11,332 nucleotides of DNA from JBNKDD01 sp050288085 (lineage in GTDB: Bacteria; Chloroflexota; Anaerolineae; Aggregatilineales; UBA3940): NCBI GenBank assembly GCA_050288085.1, contig JBNKDD010000184.1, forward strand, positions 1 through 11,332, written 5' to 3'. This document shows positions 1-7,638 of the stretch, piece by piece. How positions within the stretch are numbered: the first letter of the stretch is position 1; each line of letters starts with the position of its first letter. The position numbers and the translations under genes were made by a program. The notes under the pieces are model-generated. The model was given only the letters and a program-made list of their open reading frames with translations, made no database searches and was not told the DNA's origin.

Positions 1-768
1 ATGGTTGGTATGGGCCAGGTAGCCATCTATCCCATAGATCGTGGCGAATTTCCGGGCGGAAACCTCAATATTGTAAAGCTCTCCATAAGGATCGACGATC
101 AGGTGGTTATAGCCTGCTGCTCGTTTCTTTAAGAGAACTTGCCGGATAGCTTCTGCAATACGCGGTGCAGCCAGCACCGCCCGTGACACGAAGACACGTG
201 GAACCCCCACGCGGGCATCATCCGGGTAGACCGAATCGCAGCACTGGGCGATGCCGCGCTCATTGAAGCCAATATTGGGCAGCAATCCACCGTAGGTGAT
301 CGCCAGGAAAGCCGGTTCATTTTCGGGCTTGGCGTGGATCAGGAAGGTGTTTTCTTCGTCTTCCGGTAGCCAGTCTTCGTTATGCCCGACCAGGACATGG
401 TTATCTGCCGTGCGCTCCGGGCTGAGTGCCATGCTGGTACAGCCAAGATGCAAAGCATCTGACGTGATCGCCTCCATGCTGTTGATGACCATTAGGTCTT
501 CAAAGTCCACGCCGGAGGTTTCCGCCATCCCTTCGAGTTCGGCCACGTATTGGGGCATAAACTCCTCGGCAAAGGGATAATACTTTCGACCCTGCAAGAT
601 GGCTTCATCCCAGGTTAGCTGAAGCTCATCATAGGCGGTGTCGAACATAGTGCGATAAATATTCAGCATCCGGCAGATTTCTTCCTGGCAGGCATCGCCG
701 ATTTGCTGGCCCATCTCACGGTGAGAGCCTTGTACATGAATGATCTTTAATCTGGTGTGCGTACTCAT
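1..768 (-). CDS. Peptidase C45 / acyl-CoA:6-APA acyltransferase-like Ntn hydrolase (partial, C-terminus off the window)
   Basis: The minus-strand frame is open from an ATG at 766-768 to the window edge, giving 256 residues with no stop. Family C45 proteins are Ntn hydrolases that mature by self-cleavage before a cysteine and then hydrolyse or transfer acyl groups on amides. Here the Gly109-Cys110-Thr-Ser sequence fits the cleavage site and nucleophile. It is followed by GHNEDW (128-133), comparable to the family's GxNxDW motif, and by AHTNH at the very edge (252-256). No signal peptide is visible, so a cytoplasmic location is likely. A modest ribosome site (AAGG on the minus strand) lies upstream. 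The start is 16 nt after the stop of the amidohydrolase gene, so the two are probably co-transcribed. The substrate is unknown; penicillin-type acyl transfer is only the family prototype. The family call is fairly sure, the reaction is not. Confidence 0.82.
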   Translation of the reverse strand, partial: MSTHTRLKIIHVQGSHREMGQQIGDACQEEICRMLNIYRTMFDTAYDELQLTWDEAILQGRKYYPFAEEFMPQYVAELEGMAETSGVDFEDLMVINSMEAITSDALHLGCTSMALSPERTADNHVLVGHNEDWLPEDEENTFLIHAKPENEPAFLAITYGGLLPNIGFNERGIAQCCDSVYPDDARVGVPRVFVSRAVLAAPRIAEAIRQVLLKKRAAGYNHLIVDPYGELYNIEVSARKFATIYGIDGYLAHTNH

Positions 769-784
769 AACTGACCTTAGTGTT

Positions 785-2386
785 TTATGCTTCGTAAACG
801 ATCCGCCCATCGCACATGGTTACCAGGGGGTGAACCTGTGCAAGTTCTTCGGGCGGAATAGCGAAAATATCTTCAGATAACAGCACCATATCCGCCAGCA
901 TCCCGGCTTTAAGCTGGCCTTTTTGATTCTCTTGAAACTCGGCATATGCCGCATCACGGGTGTATGACAGGATCGCTTCGCTCAATGACTGCTGTTGATC
1001 GGGTAAGCCGTCTTTCCACGGCAGTCGTGTGACAGCAGCGTGTATGCCCTCCATCACGTTCTGGCTGACTACCGGCCAATCGCTGCCGAAAACCAGGCGA
1101 GCTCTGGCTTGTCGGATGGCCGTCCAGGCGAAGCTTTTGCCCCAACGTTCTAACCCAACCCGACCGGGCCATACGTCGCTGTCGTCAACCTGCATCGGGC
1201 TGTGAAGTGGCTGCATTGAGGCGATCACCCCCAGTTCCGCGAATCGGGGTAGATCGGCCTCGTGGATCAACTCGATATGCTCGACCCGGTGACGGCTGTC
1301 TCGTGGCCCGTTGGCTTTTTGGGCGGCCTGAAAACCATCTAAGGTGCGCCGCACGGCAGCATCACCAATGGCATGGACCAATATTTGCACGCCCAACCGG
1401 TCGGCTTCGGTTGCAAATTGATTGAATAGATCGGCGGTGTAATTGGCATCACCGAGGAAGTTCGCCCGGTCGGTATAAGGTTCGAGGAGCAGTGCCGTAT
1501 ACGACTCGATCACCCCGTCCATAAAAAACTTGACCGAGCCTGCCCGCAATAATCCATCCTGGTAAACCTTGCGAAGTTCTGCCGCTTCCGCCAGCTTATC
1601 AAATGGGGTATCTGGTTGGATGCTGACCGGGCAATAGACCCTCAACGTCAGTTCGCCTAGATCATCCAGCGCGGCATACAGGGCCATCTGATCGGCATCT
1701 CCATCCATATTATGGACGCTGGTGATACCCTGTTTCGCGGCTTCGGCCAGACCCCGGTGCAGGAGAGTCCGTTTACGATTGTTATCCGGTTTGGGGATCA
1801 GGTCTTTGATGGGCTGGTATGCGCCGGGTTCGCGCAGTTCGCCGCTGGCTTTCCCATCGGCAGCCATGACAATCTCGGAATTCGGCCCGGCCTCACCACC
1901 CTCTAATATCCCACCAAGCTCCAATGCTGGTGTATTCGCCCAGGCGGTGTGAGCGTCGTAGGCAAACAGAATCAGCGGGCGGTCGGGCAGGATTTCGTCT
2001 AACTGCTGCCGGGTGAGAGTCTGGTCTGGTAGGATGCTGTAATTCAAACCAAAGCCTGATAGGATTGGCTGCTGGAGGTTCTCCGCGGCATACGACCGGA
2101 CAGCATGAGTCAGACTATCTAAATTTTGAACATCGTAGAGTTGGATATTTCCCAGTTCTTCGGAGCCATGCAGAAGGTGAAAATGCGAGTCGATGAAGCC
2201 GGGGAGGAGGCTGTGTCCCCTGCCATCAATGATCCGCGTATCCGGCCCTTTCCATGTAGTTACATCCCCCGCATTCCCCACAAATAGAATACGCCGTCCT
2301 TTGACGGCGATAGCTTCGGTCTGGGGCTGCTCGATGTCAGCAGTGAAAATGTTGGCGAGCAGAATAGTGTCGGCATATTCCGGCAT
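785..2386 (-). CDS. YtcJ-like metal-dependent amidohydrolase (amidohydrolase family 3)
   Basis: This 533-residue protein has the order of a YtcJ / N-substituted-formamide-deformylase-like amidohydrolase. There is an N-terminal beta-sandwich segment, then PGFIDSHFH with the metal-binding HxH at His68 and His70. These are followed by SVKFFMDG (Lys286 region), VHAIGDAAV (His338), RVEHIEL (His370) and FGSDWPV (Asp436). A C-terminal strand resembling KAGMLADMVLL closes the sandwich. Length is normal for the family. The frame extends to a GTG at 2393-2395, but that codon lies inside the ribosome binding site GAGGTG, so the ATG at 2384-2386 is chosen. Members hydrolyse C-N bonds of amides or formamides; the substrate cannot be read here. 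It is the first gene of a two-gene minus-strand unit with the C45-type enzyme and is divergent from a peptide-type importer, which suggests uptake and breakdown of an amide compound. Confidence 0.88.
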   Translation of the reverse strand: MPEYADTILLANIFTADIEQPQTEAIAVKGRRILFVGNAGDVTTWKGPDTRIIDGRGHSLLPGFIDSHFHLLHGSEELGNIQLYDVQNLDSLTHAVRSYAAENLQQPILSGFGLNYSILPDQTLTRQQLDEILPDRPLILFAYDAHTAWANTPALELGGILEGGEAGPNSEIVMAADGKASGELREPGAYQPIKDLIPKPDNNRKRTLLHRGLAEAAKQGITSVHNMDGDADQMALYAALDDLGELTLRVYCPVSIQPDTPFDKLAEAAELRKVYQDGLLRAGSVKFFMDGVIESYTALLLEPYTDRANFLGDANYTADLFNQFATEADRLGVQILVHAIGDAAVRRTLDGFQAAQKANGPRDSRHRVEHIELIHEADLPRFAELGVIASMQPLHSPMQVDDSDVWPGRVGLERWGKSFAWTAIRQARARLVFGSDWPVVSQNVMEGIHAAVTRLPWKDGLPDQQQSLSEAILSYTRDAAYAEFQENQKGQLKAGMLADMVLLSEDIFAIPPEELAQVHPLVTMCDGRIVYEA

Positions 2387-2392
2387 GGAAAA

Positions 2393-2398
2393 CACCTC
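2393..2398 (-). promoter_or_regulatory. Ribosome binding site that decides the amidohydrolase start
   Basis: On the minus strand GAGGTG lies 6 nt before the ATG at 2386. It contains the GTG that would otherwise give a longer reading frame, so the ATG is preferred. Confidence 0.75.
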
Positions 2399-2424
2399 AT
2401 ATTTTTATAGAAGATGATGGCACA

Positions 2425-2453
2425 AGTATAGTCTGTTTTTGGAATTCAGCCAG
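2425..2453 (-). promoter_or_regulatory. Weak candidate promoter for the minus-strand hydrolase unit
   Basis: Read on the minus strand, TATACT (2425-2430) has 5 of 6 matches to a -10 box. A poor -35-like CTGGCT (2448-2453) lies 17 nt upstream. The implied start near 2418 would give a leader of about 30 nt. The -10 is plausible and the -35 is weak. Confidence 0.35.
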
Positions 2454-2477
2454 AGGGAATTTGTACTTAAAATTTTA

Positions 2478-2506
2478 TGTTGCATCCAGGGAAAGCCGGG
2501 TATAAT
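2478..2506 (+). promoter_or_regulatory. Candidate promoter of the ABC importer operon
   Basis: A perfect -10 hexamer TATAAT is at 2501-2506. The -35 is uncertain: TGTTGC (2478-2483) with a 17-nt spacer, or TTGCAT (2480-2485) with a 15-nt spacer. Transcription would begin near 2513, leaving a leader of about 375 nt before the binding-protein gene. Confidence 0.55.
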
Positions 2507-2536
2507 AGTCAAAACTAATTAAATCAATCAAGGCTC

Positions 2537-2554
2537 GATGTTCATTTGAACATC
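2537..2554 (+). repeat. Perfect 18-bp palindrome, candidate operator
   Basis: GATGTTCA and TGAACATC are perfect inverted copies separated by TT. The site lies about 30 bp downstream of the TATAAT box, where a repressor dimer could block transcription. With such a short gap it fits a DNA operator better than an RNA hairpin. No regulator gene is in the window, so the binding protein is unknown. Confidence 0.5.
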
Positions 2555-2575
2555 ACATGAGGTAATGCCGGTGAA

Positions 2576-2608
2576 GTTGATCGACAGACCGATCAACATT
2601 TCTTTTTT
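2576..2608 (+). terminator. Terminator-like hairpin with T-tract in the importer leader
   Basis: GTTGATCG (2576-2583) and CGATCAAC (2590-2597) form a perfect 8-bp stem with a 6-nt loop. A tract with nine T in ten bases follows at 2599-2608. The stem is only half GC, so termination may be partial. It lies about 65-95 nt into the predicted transcript. It could be an attenuator, or the end of a small RNA of about 95 nt. Confidence 0.5.
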
Positions 2609-2634
2609 CGGTGTTGCTGTAAGGAAGGCACATT

Positions 2635-2693
2635 GCCCAACGAACCAGCGTTATTTAATGCGCCTGGTTCTCGGAGCAAGGGGGCCTTTTTTT
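2635..2693 (+). terminator. Second hairpin with a seven-T run in the importer leader
   Basis: GAACCAG (2642-2648) pairs perfectly with CTGGTTC (2664-2670). GCCC (2635-2638) can pair with GGGC (2682-2685) to close a larger imperfect stem just before a run of seven T (2687-2693). A ten-base unpaired stretch on the right side makes the long form uncertain. It is a possible second attenuation point. Confidence 0.33.
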
Positions 2694-2840
2694 GATTCAT
2701 TCTATGGTGTCCTCAGCCTGTTCTTCCCCAATGCCACCCATCGCTGTATGTATAGGAGAATGAAATGTAGACAACACCTTGTGGATGGTTCTATTGGGCC
2801 TTGTTTGCTGATTTGGGGTAAGCAAGTGCGTTTCTCAGTG

Positions 2841-2853
2841 CCTGCCTGGCAGG
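2841..2853 (+). repeat. 13-bp palindrome just upstream of the binding-protein gene
   Basis: CCTGCC and GGCAGG flank a single T. The site lies about 20 nt before the ribosome binding site. It may be a protein-binding site or chance; nothing links it to a regulator. Confidence 0.3.
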
Positions 2854-2872
2854 TCATAAAATCTCTCATTAT

Positions 2873-2879
2873 GGAGGAG
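2873..2879 (+). promoter_or_regulatory. Ribosome binding site of the solute-binding protein
   Basis: GGAGGAG lies 10 nt before the ATG at 2890. An in-frame GTG at 2881 is almost in contact with this site, so the ATG is the likely start. Confidence 0.75.
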
Positions 2880-2889
2880 AGTGAGTAAA

Positions 2890-4536
2890 ATGAAGCGCAA
2901 ATTGTGGCAGATATGGATTGTAATTGGTTTAGCATTCATAATGGTGGCGTGTGGGACTGGCGCGCCAAAGGCAGGTGAAACTGTCACCGTACGGGTAGGC
3001 TACGCAGGCAGCCCTGATACGCTAAACCCTGGTCTTGGTGTTCTCTCCGAATCCTACATGATCTACGAGTTGGTCTATGATTCAATGTACCAGCTTAATC
3101 TGGATGGCAGCTACTCACCGGAATTAGCTGAGAGCGTCGATTTAAGCGACGATGGCACCGTCTGGACATTCCATATCCGGGAGGGAATCAAGTGGCATGA
3201 CGGGGAAGACCTGACGGCTCATGACATCGTTTTCTCCTATCAACTGTATCAAGATACAGTTGATTTCCCCTATCTTCCGGTCTATACCGACTATTTCGAT
3301 ACTATCGAAGCCCCAGATGACTATACGGTTGTGATCACGCTCTCCGAGGCAATCCCCAATATGGAGAGCCAGTTGATCTTCCTCTATGTCATCCCGGAAC
3401 ATATCTGGGGTGAGTATGCTGACAATGCCACCGAATTCGAGAATGCCGAGATGATTGGTAGTGGTCCCTTCATGCTCAAGGAATATCAGCAAAACGAGTT
3501 TGTCGACCTGGTAACCAGCACGGATCATTTCCTGTACAGCCCCAAAGTTGATGAGATCGTCTTCCAGACGTTTGATAACCAGGATGCACTGGTCCAGGCC
3601 ATCAAGACCGGCCAGGTTGATATGATTACGGAGATGCCTTTGACAGCAGTCGATTCTCTGAAAGAAGCGGAGAATGTCAAAGTCGTTACCGGACCGCCCC
3701 TGGCACCGGAAGTCACCGACATTATCTTTAATATGACCCCTGCAAACCTTTGCCCAGAGGGGGATGGTGTCTGCTCTGGGCATGATGCCTTACAGGATCG
3801 GAATGTTCGGCTGGCGTTGGCCTATGCTACCGACAAAGCTCAGATCATTGATGTTGTGCTGCTTGGCTACGGTTCGGCGGGTCTGACCCTGATCCCCGAT
3901 AGTATGGGGATATGGTATAACGATAGCATCGAAGATTATCCCTACGATCCAGAGCAAGCGAAGCAAATCCTGGAAGATGCCGGTTATGTCGATTCTGATG
4001 GAGACGGTGTTCGCGAAATGCCGAACGGCGATCCATTGGTTTTCCGTGTGAACTGGCCCAGTGACAGTATCGTAGCACCGCGGCTGGCGGAACTATTGAA
4101 CGATATGTGGTTGGAGGTCGGTGTTGACACGGAATTACAGGCGCTTGACCCTGATGCCCTGACAGCGGCTTGCTGTCCCACCTTCGATTTTGACGTAATC
4201 CTGTGGGGGTGGGGCTCCGACCCTGATCCCGGCTTCCTGTTGAGCGTCATGACCACTGACGAAATCCCGACCGGCAACAGCGAAACCGGCTACTCCAACC
4301 CCGAATATGATGAACTCTATCAGCAACAGCAGGTTGAACTTGACCCGGAAAAACGCAAGGAGATCATCTGGAGGATGCAGGCAATCGTGCATGAAGACCT
4401 CCCGTATATCATCCCCTTCTATACGCTGGCGGTACAGGCTTACCGTACCGACCGCTTTACCGGCTGGCTGACCGATGGCGGTAAACTCGCCTTAGGAGAT
4501 GTCACATCCCTGGTCGTGATCGAACCGGTTGAATAA
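2890..4536 (+). CDS. ABC transporter solute-binding lipoprotein, family 5 (peptide/nickel type)
   Basis: This 548-residue protein starts with a lipoprotein signal: positive MKRK, a hydrophobic stretch (about 7-19) and a lipobox-like MVA-Cys21, so it should be lipid-anchored outside the membrane. Residues 79-115 carry the family 5 hallmark (SDDGTVWTFHIREGIKWHDG, then LTAHDIVFSY). The later parts resemble DppA/OppA domains, including RNVRLALAYATDK (about 304-316) and DSDGDGVRE (368-376), an acidic loop common in the family. Length is normal. It captures a peptide or other small ligand for the permeases encoded next; the ligand cannot be inferred. Cys288/Cys295 and adjacent Cys428/Cys429 are unusual in an exported domain and may form disulfides. 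The gene leads a four-gene operon and is followed by a strong hairpin, which may keep its transcript more abundant than the rest. Confidence 0.92.
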   Translation: MKRKLWQIWIVIGLAFIMVACGTGAPKAGETVTVRVGYAGSPDTLNPGLGVLSESYMIYELVYDSMYQLNLDGSYSPELAESVDLSDDGTVWTFHIREGIKWHDGEDLTAHDIVFSYQLYQDTVDFPYLPVYTDYFDTIEAPDDYTVVITLSEAIPNMESQLIFLYVIPEHIWGEYADNATEFENAEMIGSGPFMLKEYQQNEFVDLVTSTDHFLYSPKVDEIVFQTFDNQDALVQAIKTGQVDMITEMPLTAVDSLKEAENVKVVTGPPLAPEVTDIIFNMTPANLCPEGDGVCSGHDALQDRNVRLALAYATDKAQIIDVVLLGYGSAGLTLIPDSMGIWYNDSIEDYPYDPEQAKQILEDAGYVDSDGDGVREMPNGDPLVFRVNWPSDSIVAPRLAELLNDMWLEVGVDTELQALDPDALTAACCPTFDFDVILWGWGSDPDPGFLLSVMTTDEIPTGNSETGYSNPEYDELYQQQQVELDPEKRKEIIWRMQAIVHEDLPYIIPFYTLAVQAYRTDRFTGWLTDGGKLALGDVTSLVVIEPVE

Positions 4537-4554
4537 AACTCTCAAGCTTTCTGT

Positions 4555-4591
4555 GGCACTCCGTCATACCATCCCGGTATGACGGAGTGCC
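4555..4591 (+). repeat. Perfect 16-bp hairpin between binding-protein and permease genes
   Basis: Arms 4555-4570 and 4576-4591 are exact inverted copies with a 5-nt ATCCC loop. G-U and G-C pairs may extend the base to 4552/4594. No T-run follows, so it is not a standard intrinsic terminator. In binding-protein-dependent ABC operons such hairpins often protect the upstream message from 3' decay, giving excess binding protein. It could also be a copy of a dispersed palindromic repeat. Confidence 0.8.
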
Positions 4592-4651
4592 GCGCATTTA
4601 GAGGAAGTTGCATAGCTATTTCCTATACAGTTGGGCCTGACCCAACTTAAC

Positions 4652-4658
4652 AAGGAGG
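4652..4658 (+). promoter_or_regulatory. Ribosome binding site that sets the DppB-type permease start
   Basis: AAGGAGG ends 8 nt before the ATG at 4667. The longer frame beginning with TTG at 4631 has this site inside it and is therefore unlikely. A 5-bp inverted repeat (TTGGG 4631-4635, CCCAA 4641-4645) lies just upstream. Confidence 0.8.
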
Positions 4659-4666
4659 AGAAGTAC

Positions 4667-5698
4667 ATGGGCCGATCAAGCTACCTGCTCCGTAAAGTCG
4701 TCTGGTCGATCTTTACCATTGCCTTTGTGATCGTACTGAACTTCTTTATCTTTCGCGTCCTGCCGGGTGACCCGGCACGGGCCGGAGTCCGGGACCCCCG
4801 AATGACCCAAGAAGCCCAGGAAGCGATCCGTGTGCGTTTTGGGCTGGATAAACCGGTGATCAACTGCTTTGAGTCTCTGAACCCAATAAAGCTGGGTACG
4901 TGCAAAGTCAATCCCCTGGAGACACAGTTTTTTATCTATGTTCGCAATCTTCTCCAGGGAGATCTGGGTATCAGTTATCATAGTAATCGCCCGGTGAAAG
5001 ACGTTCTCATCGAACGCCTGTGGAATACGATCCTGTTGATAGGTGTCGGGCAAGTCCTGGCCGTTATTCTCGGCATGACACTGGGTATTGTCGCTGCCTG
5101 GAAATCCCGGACTACCATCGATTATGCGGCTCTTTTGACCAGCTTGCTGGCCTGGAGCCTCCCGACCTTCTGGTTGGGGGTTATCCTCTTGTTCTGGGGG
5201 ACACGGGAGTTGAATTTGCCGGTGGGTGGTAAATTGACTCCCGGTTTCGGTTCAGCAAGTCCCGGTGAAACCCTGGTCGATGTCCTGCGGCATATGATCC
5301 TGCCGACCATCACCTATACAACTGTCTTCCTGGGCGAATATATGCTCATCATGCGGAGCACGCTCCTTGATGTTCTTTCTGAAGACTATATCCTGACCGC
5401 TAAGGCTAAGGGCCTAACGACATTCCAGGTGCTTAAGGATCACGCCCTTCAGAATGCGATGCTGCCGATGGTCACGATTATAGCTTTAAACCTGGGCTTT
5501 ACGGTTGCCGGAGCGATTCAGATCGAGGCCGTCTTCTCGTGGCCCGGTCTGGGTGGAACAATCTTCGAAGCCGTCGGTCGGCGGGATTATCCGATGCTCC
5601 AGGGAGCATTTCTATTGATTGCGGTCAGTGTGATCGCGGCCAATTTGATCGCCGACTTGTTGTATTCCGTCCTTGACCCCAGAGTGGAGGCAGGCTGA
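4667..5698 (+). CDS. ABC transporter permease, DppB/OppB type
   Basis: This 343-residue inner-membrane protein belongs to the DppB/OppB permease group. It has an N-terminal membrane helix (about 11-31) ending in FRVLPGDPAR, the usual B-subunit start. Several more hydrophobic segments lie at about 121-144, 155-177, 210-232, 265-290 and 312-337. The cytoplasmic coupling (EAA) loop is near 240-267, ending in AMLP. SWPGLGG (291-297) and a C-terminal LLYSVLDPRV are typical. An insertion-like stretch at 66-85, with Cys67 and Cys79 and rich in polar residues, lies in the external region before the second helix. It should pair with the C-type permease domain of the next gene to form the membrane channel. 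It is the second gene of the operon, and its stop is 2 nt before the next start. Confidence 0.92.
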   Translation: MGRSSYLLRKVVWSIFTIAFVIVLNFFIFRVLPGDPARAGVRDPRMTQEAQEAIRVRFGLDKPVINCFESLNPIKLGTCKVNPLETQFFIYVRNLLQGDLGISYHSNRPVKDVLIERLWNTILLIGVGQVLAVILGMTLGIVAAWKSRTTIDYAALLTSLLAWSLPTFWLGVILLFWGTRELNLPVGGKLTPGFGSASPGETLVDVLRHMILPTITYTTVFLGEYMLIMRSTLLDVLSEDYILTAKAKGLTTFQVLKDHALQNAMLPMVTIIALNLGFTVAGAIQIEAVFSWPGLGGTIFEAVGRRDYPMLQGAFLLIAVSVIAANLIADLLYSVLDPRVEAG

Positions 5699-5700
5699 CC

Positions 5701-7638
5701 ATGCAATCCATATCATCATTTAAAGCCTTCTGGCTGGATTTCCGCCGGAATCGGATGGGTGTAGTTGGCGGGGTGATGCTGGTAACCGCGTTGATTGTTG
5801 CTGCATTCGCCCCTCTCATTGCGCCTTATGACCCGAATGCTACCACCCGTGTCTCCATCGATCAGATTTATCTCCCGCCCGGTCCCGATCACTTGCTGGG
5901 GACGGACGATGCAGGTAAAGATGTCCTGACGAATTTTGTCTATGGAGCCAGGGTATCGTTGATTGTTGGCTTCTTTGCTTCGTTCATCTCTATCGTGATC
6001 GGGGGAACTATCGGTATTGTCGCCGGATTTTACGGTGGCCGCGTCGAAAATCTGTTGATGCGTTTTACCGATATTATGCTGGTTATCCCGGATTTGCCGC
6101 TGGCCGTAGTGCTGGTAGCACTTACGAAGCCGAGTCTGATAAATATCATCCTCGTGATCGGTTTGCTTGGCTGGACAGGAACCGCTCGCCTGGTACGCTC
6201 TCAGACGCTCGTCATCAAACAGCGTAAATTTGTGCTGCGTGCCCGGTCGATAGGGGCCGGCAACTGGCATATTATCGGGCAGCACATTTTCCCCCTGGTT
6301 CTACCACTGATCGTGGTTAACACAGTTCTGGTCATTTCTCTGGCAATTCTAGAAGAGAGCACGCTGGCCTTCATTGGTCTGGGTGACCCAACCGTCTTAA
6401 GCTGGGGCCAGATGTTGAACTTTGCCTTTAACCGGGGAGCAATGAGCACCGGAGCCTGGTGGGCGATGGTTGTGCCCGGTTTTGGAATTGTCTGGATTGT
6501 GCTGGGGTGTACCCTACTAGGACAGGGCCTTGAGCAAATCCTCAATCCACGTGTCGAAATCCATCATCTTTCTGCCGACCGGCAGTTGGATGAGCATCAG
6601 GAAGTCGAATTGCCTGCTGGCGGCCTGATCGCCCAGGCAGAAAACCGGTCAGGTCAGCCTGCTCCCGTGTTGCTGGACGTGCGTGGCCTTTCAGTTGATT
6701 TCTTGAGTCGCGATGGAGACCTCCCGCCTGCTCGTGCGGTATCAAACGCCAGTTTCACCTTGCATGAAGGTGAGATGCTGGGGTTGGTCGGTGAGAGTGG
6801 CTGTGGAAAGACCACGCTGATGCTCAGCCTGATGCGTCTGCTTCCGCCCAATGGCCGGATAGTGTCTGGCAGCGTAAACTTCCTGGATCGTGATCTGTTG
6901 ACCCTATCTGAACGGGAAATGAATGATATGCGCTGGAAAGGCATTTCTATGATCTTCCAGGGCGCGATGAATGCTCTGAATCCCGTCCGAACGGTTGGTA
7001 ATCAAATTTCTGAGGCTTTGACCCAGCATATTCCCTATCAGGAAAAAAAGGCGGTTGATGAGAGAGTAGAGGAGCTATTGGATTTGGTGGGAATTGCCCC
7101 CGCCCGCAAGAATGATTATCCACACCAGTATTCTGGTGGAATGCGCCAACGGGCGATGATCGCTATGGCTTTGGCCTGTACACCGCAGGTCATCATAGCC
7201 GACGAGCCGACTACAGCCCTGGATGTCATGATCCAGGCCCAGATTTTGCAGTTATTGTCAGACCTGCGTAAAAAGCTGGGGCTGTCGATCATCTTTGTCA
7301 CACACGACTTAGGTGTGGTAGCCGAAGTCTGCGATTCGGTTATGGTCATGTATGGGGGTGTTGTCGCAGAGTATTCGACGGTAGATGCTATCTACAATCA
7401 TCCCCAGCATCCCTATACTCAGGAGCTGCTCAAGGCATTTCCTGATCTAACCAGACCCGATGAGCGCCTGGTTGCCATCCCCGGTTATCCTCCCCGATTG
7501 GATGATCTGCCACCGGGCTGCCGGTTTGCACCACGTTGTTCCGCTGTGTTTGACCGCTGCAATAAGGAATTACCAGCGCTGCACCGGCTTAATGGCGGGC
7601 ATTATGCCAGTTGTCACCTGATAGAGGAGCGCTCATGA
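5701..7638 (+). CDS. Fused ABC transporter permease-ATPase (DppC-type + DppD-type)
   Basis: One 645-residue frame joins two proteins that are usually separate. Residues 1-283 are a DppC-type permease: a first helix at about 20-43, HLLGTDDAGKDVL (64-76), a coupling loop at about 178-204 and LEQILNPRVE near the end. A hydrophilic linker (about 284-321) follows. Residues 323-600 are a DppD-type ATPase with Walker A GESGCGKT (364-371), Q-loop Gln420, signature YSGGMRQR (477-484), Walker B Asp501/Glu502 and H-loop His535, all intact. The C-terminal oligopeptide-transporter extension has Cys607, 613, 620 and 638, a pattern proposed or shown to hold an iron-sulfur cluster in DppD-type proteins. Q-loop neighbours read GAMNALNP rather than the common DPMTSLNP. 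A ribosome site GGAGG (5686-5690) supports the start. There is no frameshift or stop at the joint, so the fusion looks genuine. Confidence 0.92.
   Translation: MQSISSFKAFWLDFRRNRMGVVGGVMLVTALIVAAFAPLIAPYDPNATTRVSIDQIYLPPGPDHLLGTDDAGKDVLTNFVYGARVSLIVGFFASFISIVIGGTIGIVAGFYGGRVENLLMRFTDIMLVIPDLPLAVVLVALTKPSLINIILVIGLLGWTGTARLVRSQTLVIKQRKFVLRARSIGAGNWHIIGQHIFPLVLPLIVVNTVLVISLAILEESTLAFIGLGDPTVLSWGQMLNFAFNRGAMSTGAWWAMVVPGFGIVWIVLGCTLLGQGLEQILNPRVEIHHLSADRQLDEHQEVELPAGGLIAQAENRSGQPAPVLLDVRGLSVDFLSRDGDLPPARAVSNASFTLHEGEMLGLVGESGCGKTTLMLSLMRLLPPNGRIVSGSVNFLDRDLLTLSEREMNDMRWKGISMIFQGAMNALNPVRTVGNQISEALTQHIPYQEKKAVDERVEELLDLVGIAPARKNDYPHQYSGGMRQRAMIAMALACTPQVIIADEPTTALDVMIQAQILQLLSDLRKKLGLSIIFVTHDLGVVAEVCDSVMVMYGGVVAEYSTVDAIYNHPQHPYTQELLKAFPDLTRPDERLVAIPGYPPRLDDLPPGCRFAPRCSAVFDRCNKELPALHRLNGGHYASCHLIEERS

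Larger units (their letters stand above)
2513..2889 (+). promoter_or_regulatory. Long structured 5' leader of the ABC importer operon
   Basis: Between the TATAAT box and the lipoprotein start lie about 375 nt with no convincing gene. The region holds an 18-bp palindrome, two hairpins each followed by a T-run, a 13-bp palindrome (2841-2853), and a possible weak pairing of CTCTC (2863-2867) with GAGAG (2877-2881) that would cover part of the ribosome site. It matches no riboswitch class I can recall. The 107-codon frame at 2565-2888 is judged spurious. Confidence 0.45.

Noticed and set aside
2565..2888. A 107-codon plus-strand frame in the importer leader, with a 42-codon in-frame version from 2760.
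   Set aside because: Its ribosome-like sites are too close to the ATG codons, the product matches no family I know, and it runs through the hairpins and the ribosome site of the binding-protein gene.
3142..3783. A 213-codon minus-strand frame inside the binding-protein gene.
   Set aside because: It is fully antisense to a clearly conserved gene, has no recognisable domain, and has the composition expected of a shadow frame.
4631..4666. A longer DppB-type protein starting at TTG 4631.
   Set aside because: It would translate through a strong ribosome binding site placed 8 nt before ATG 4667, where typical DppB proteins begin.
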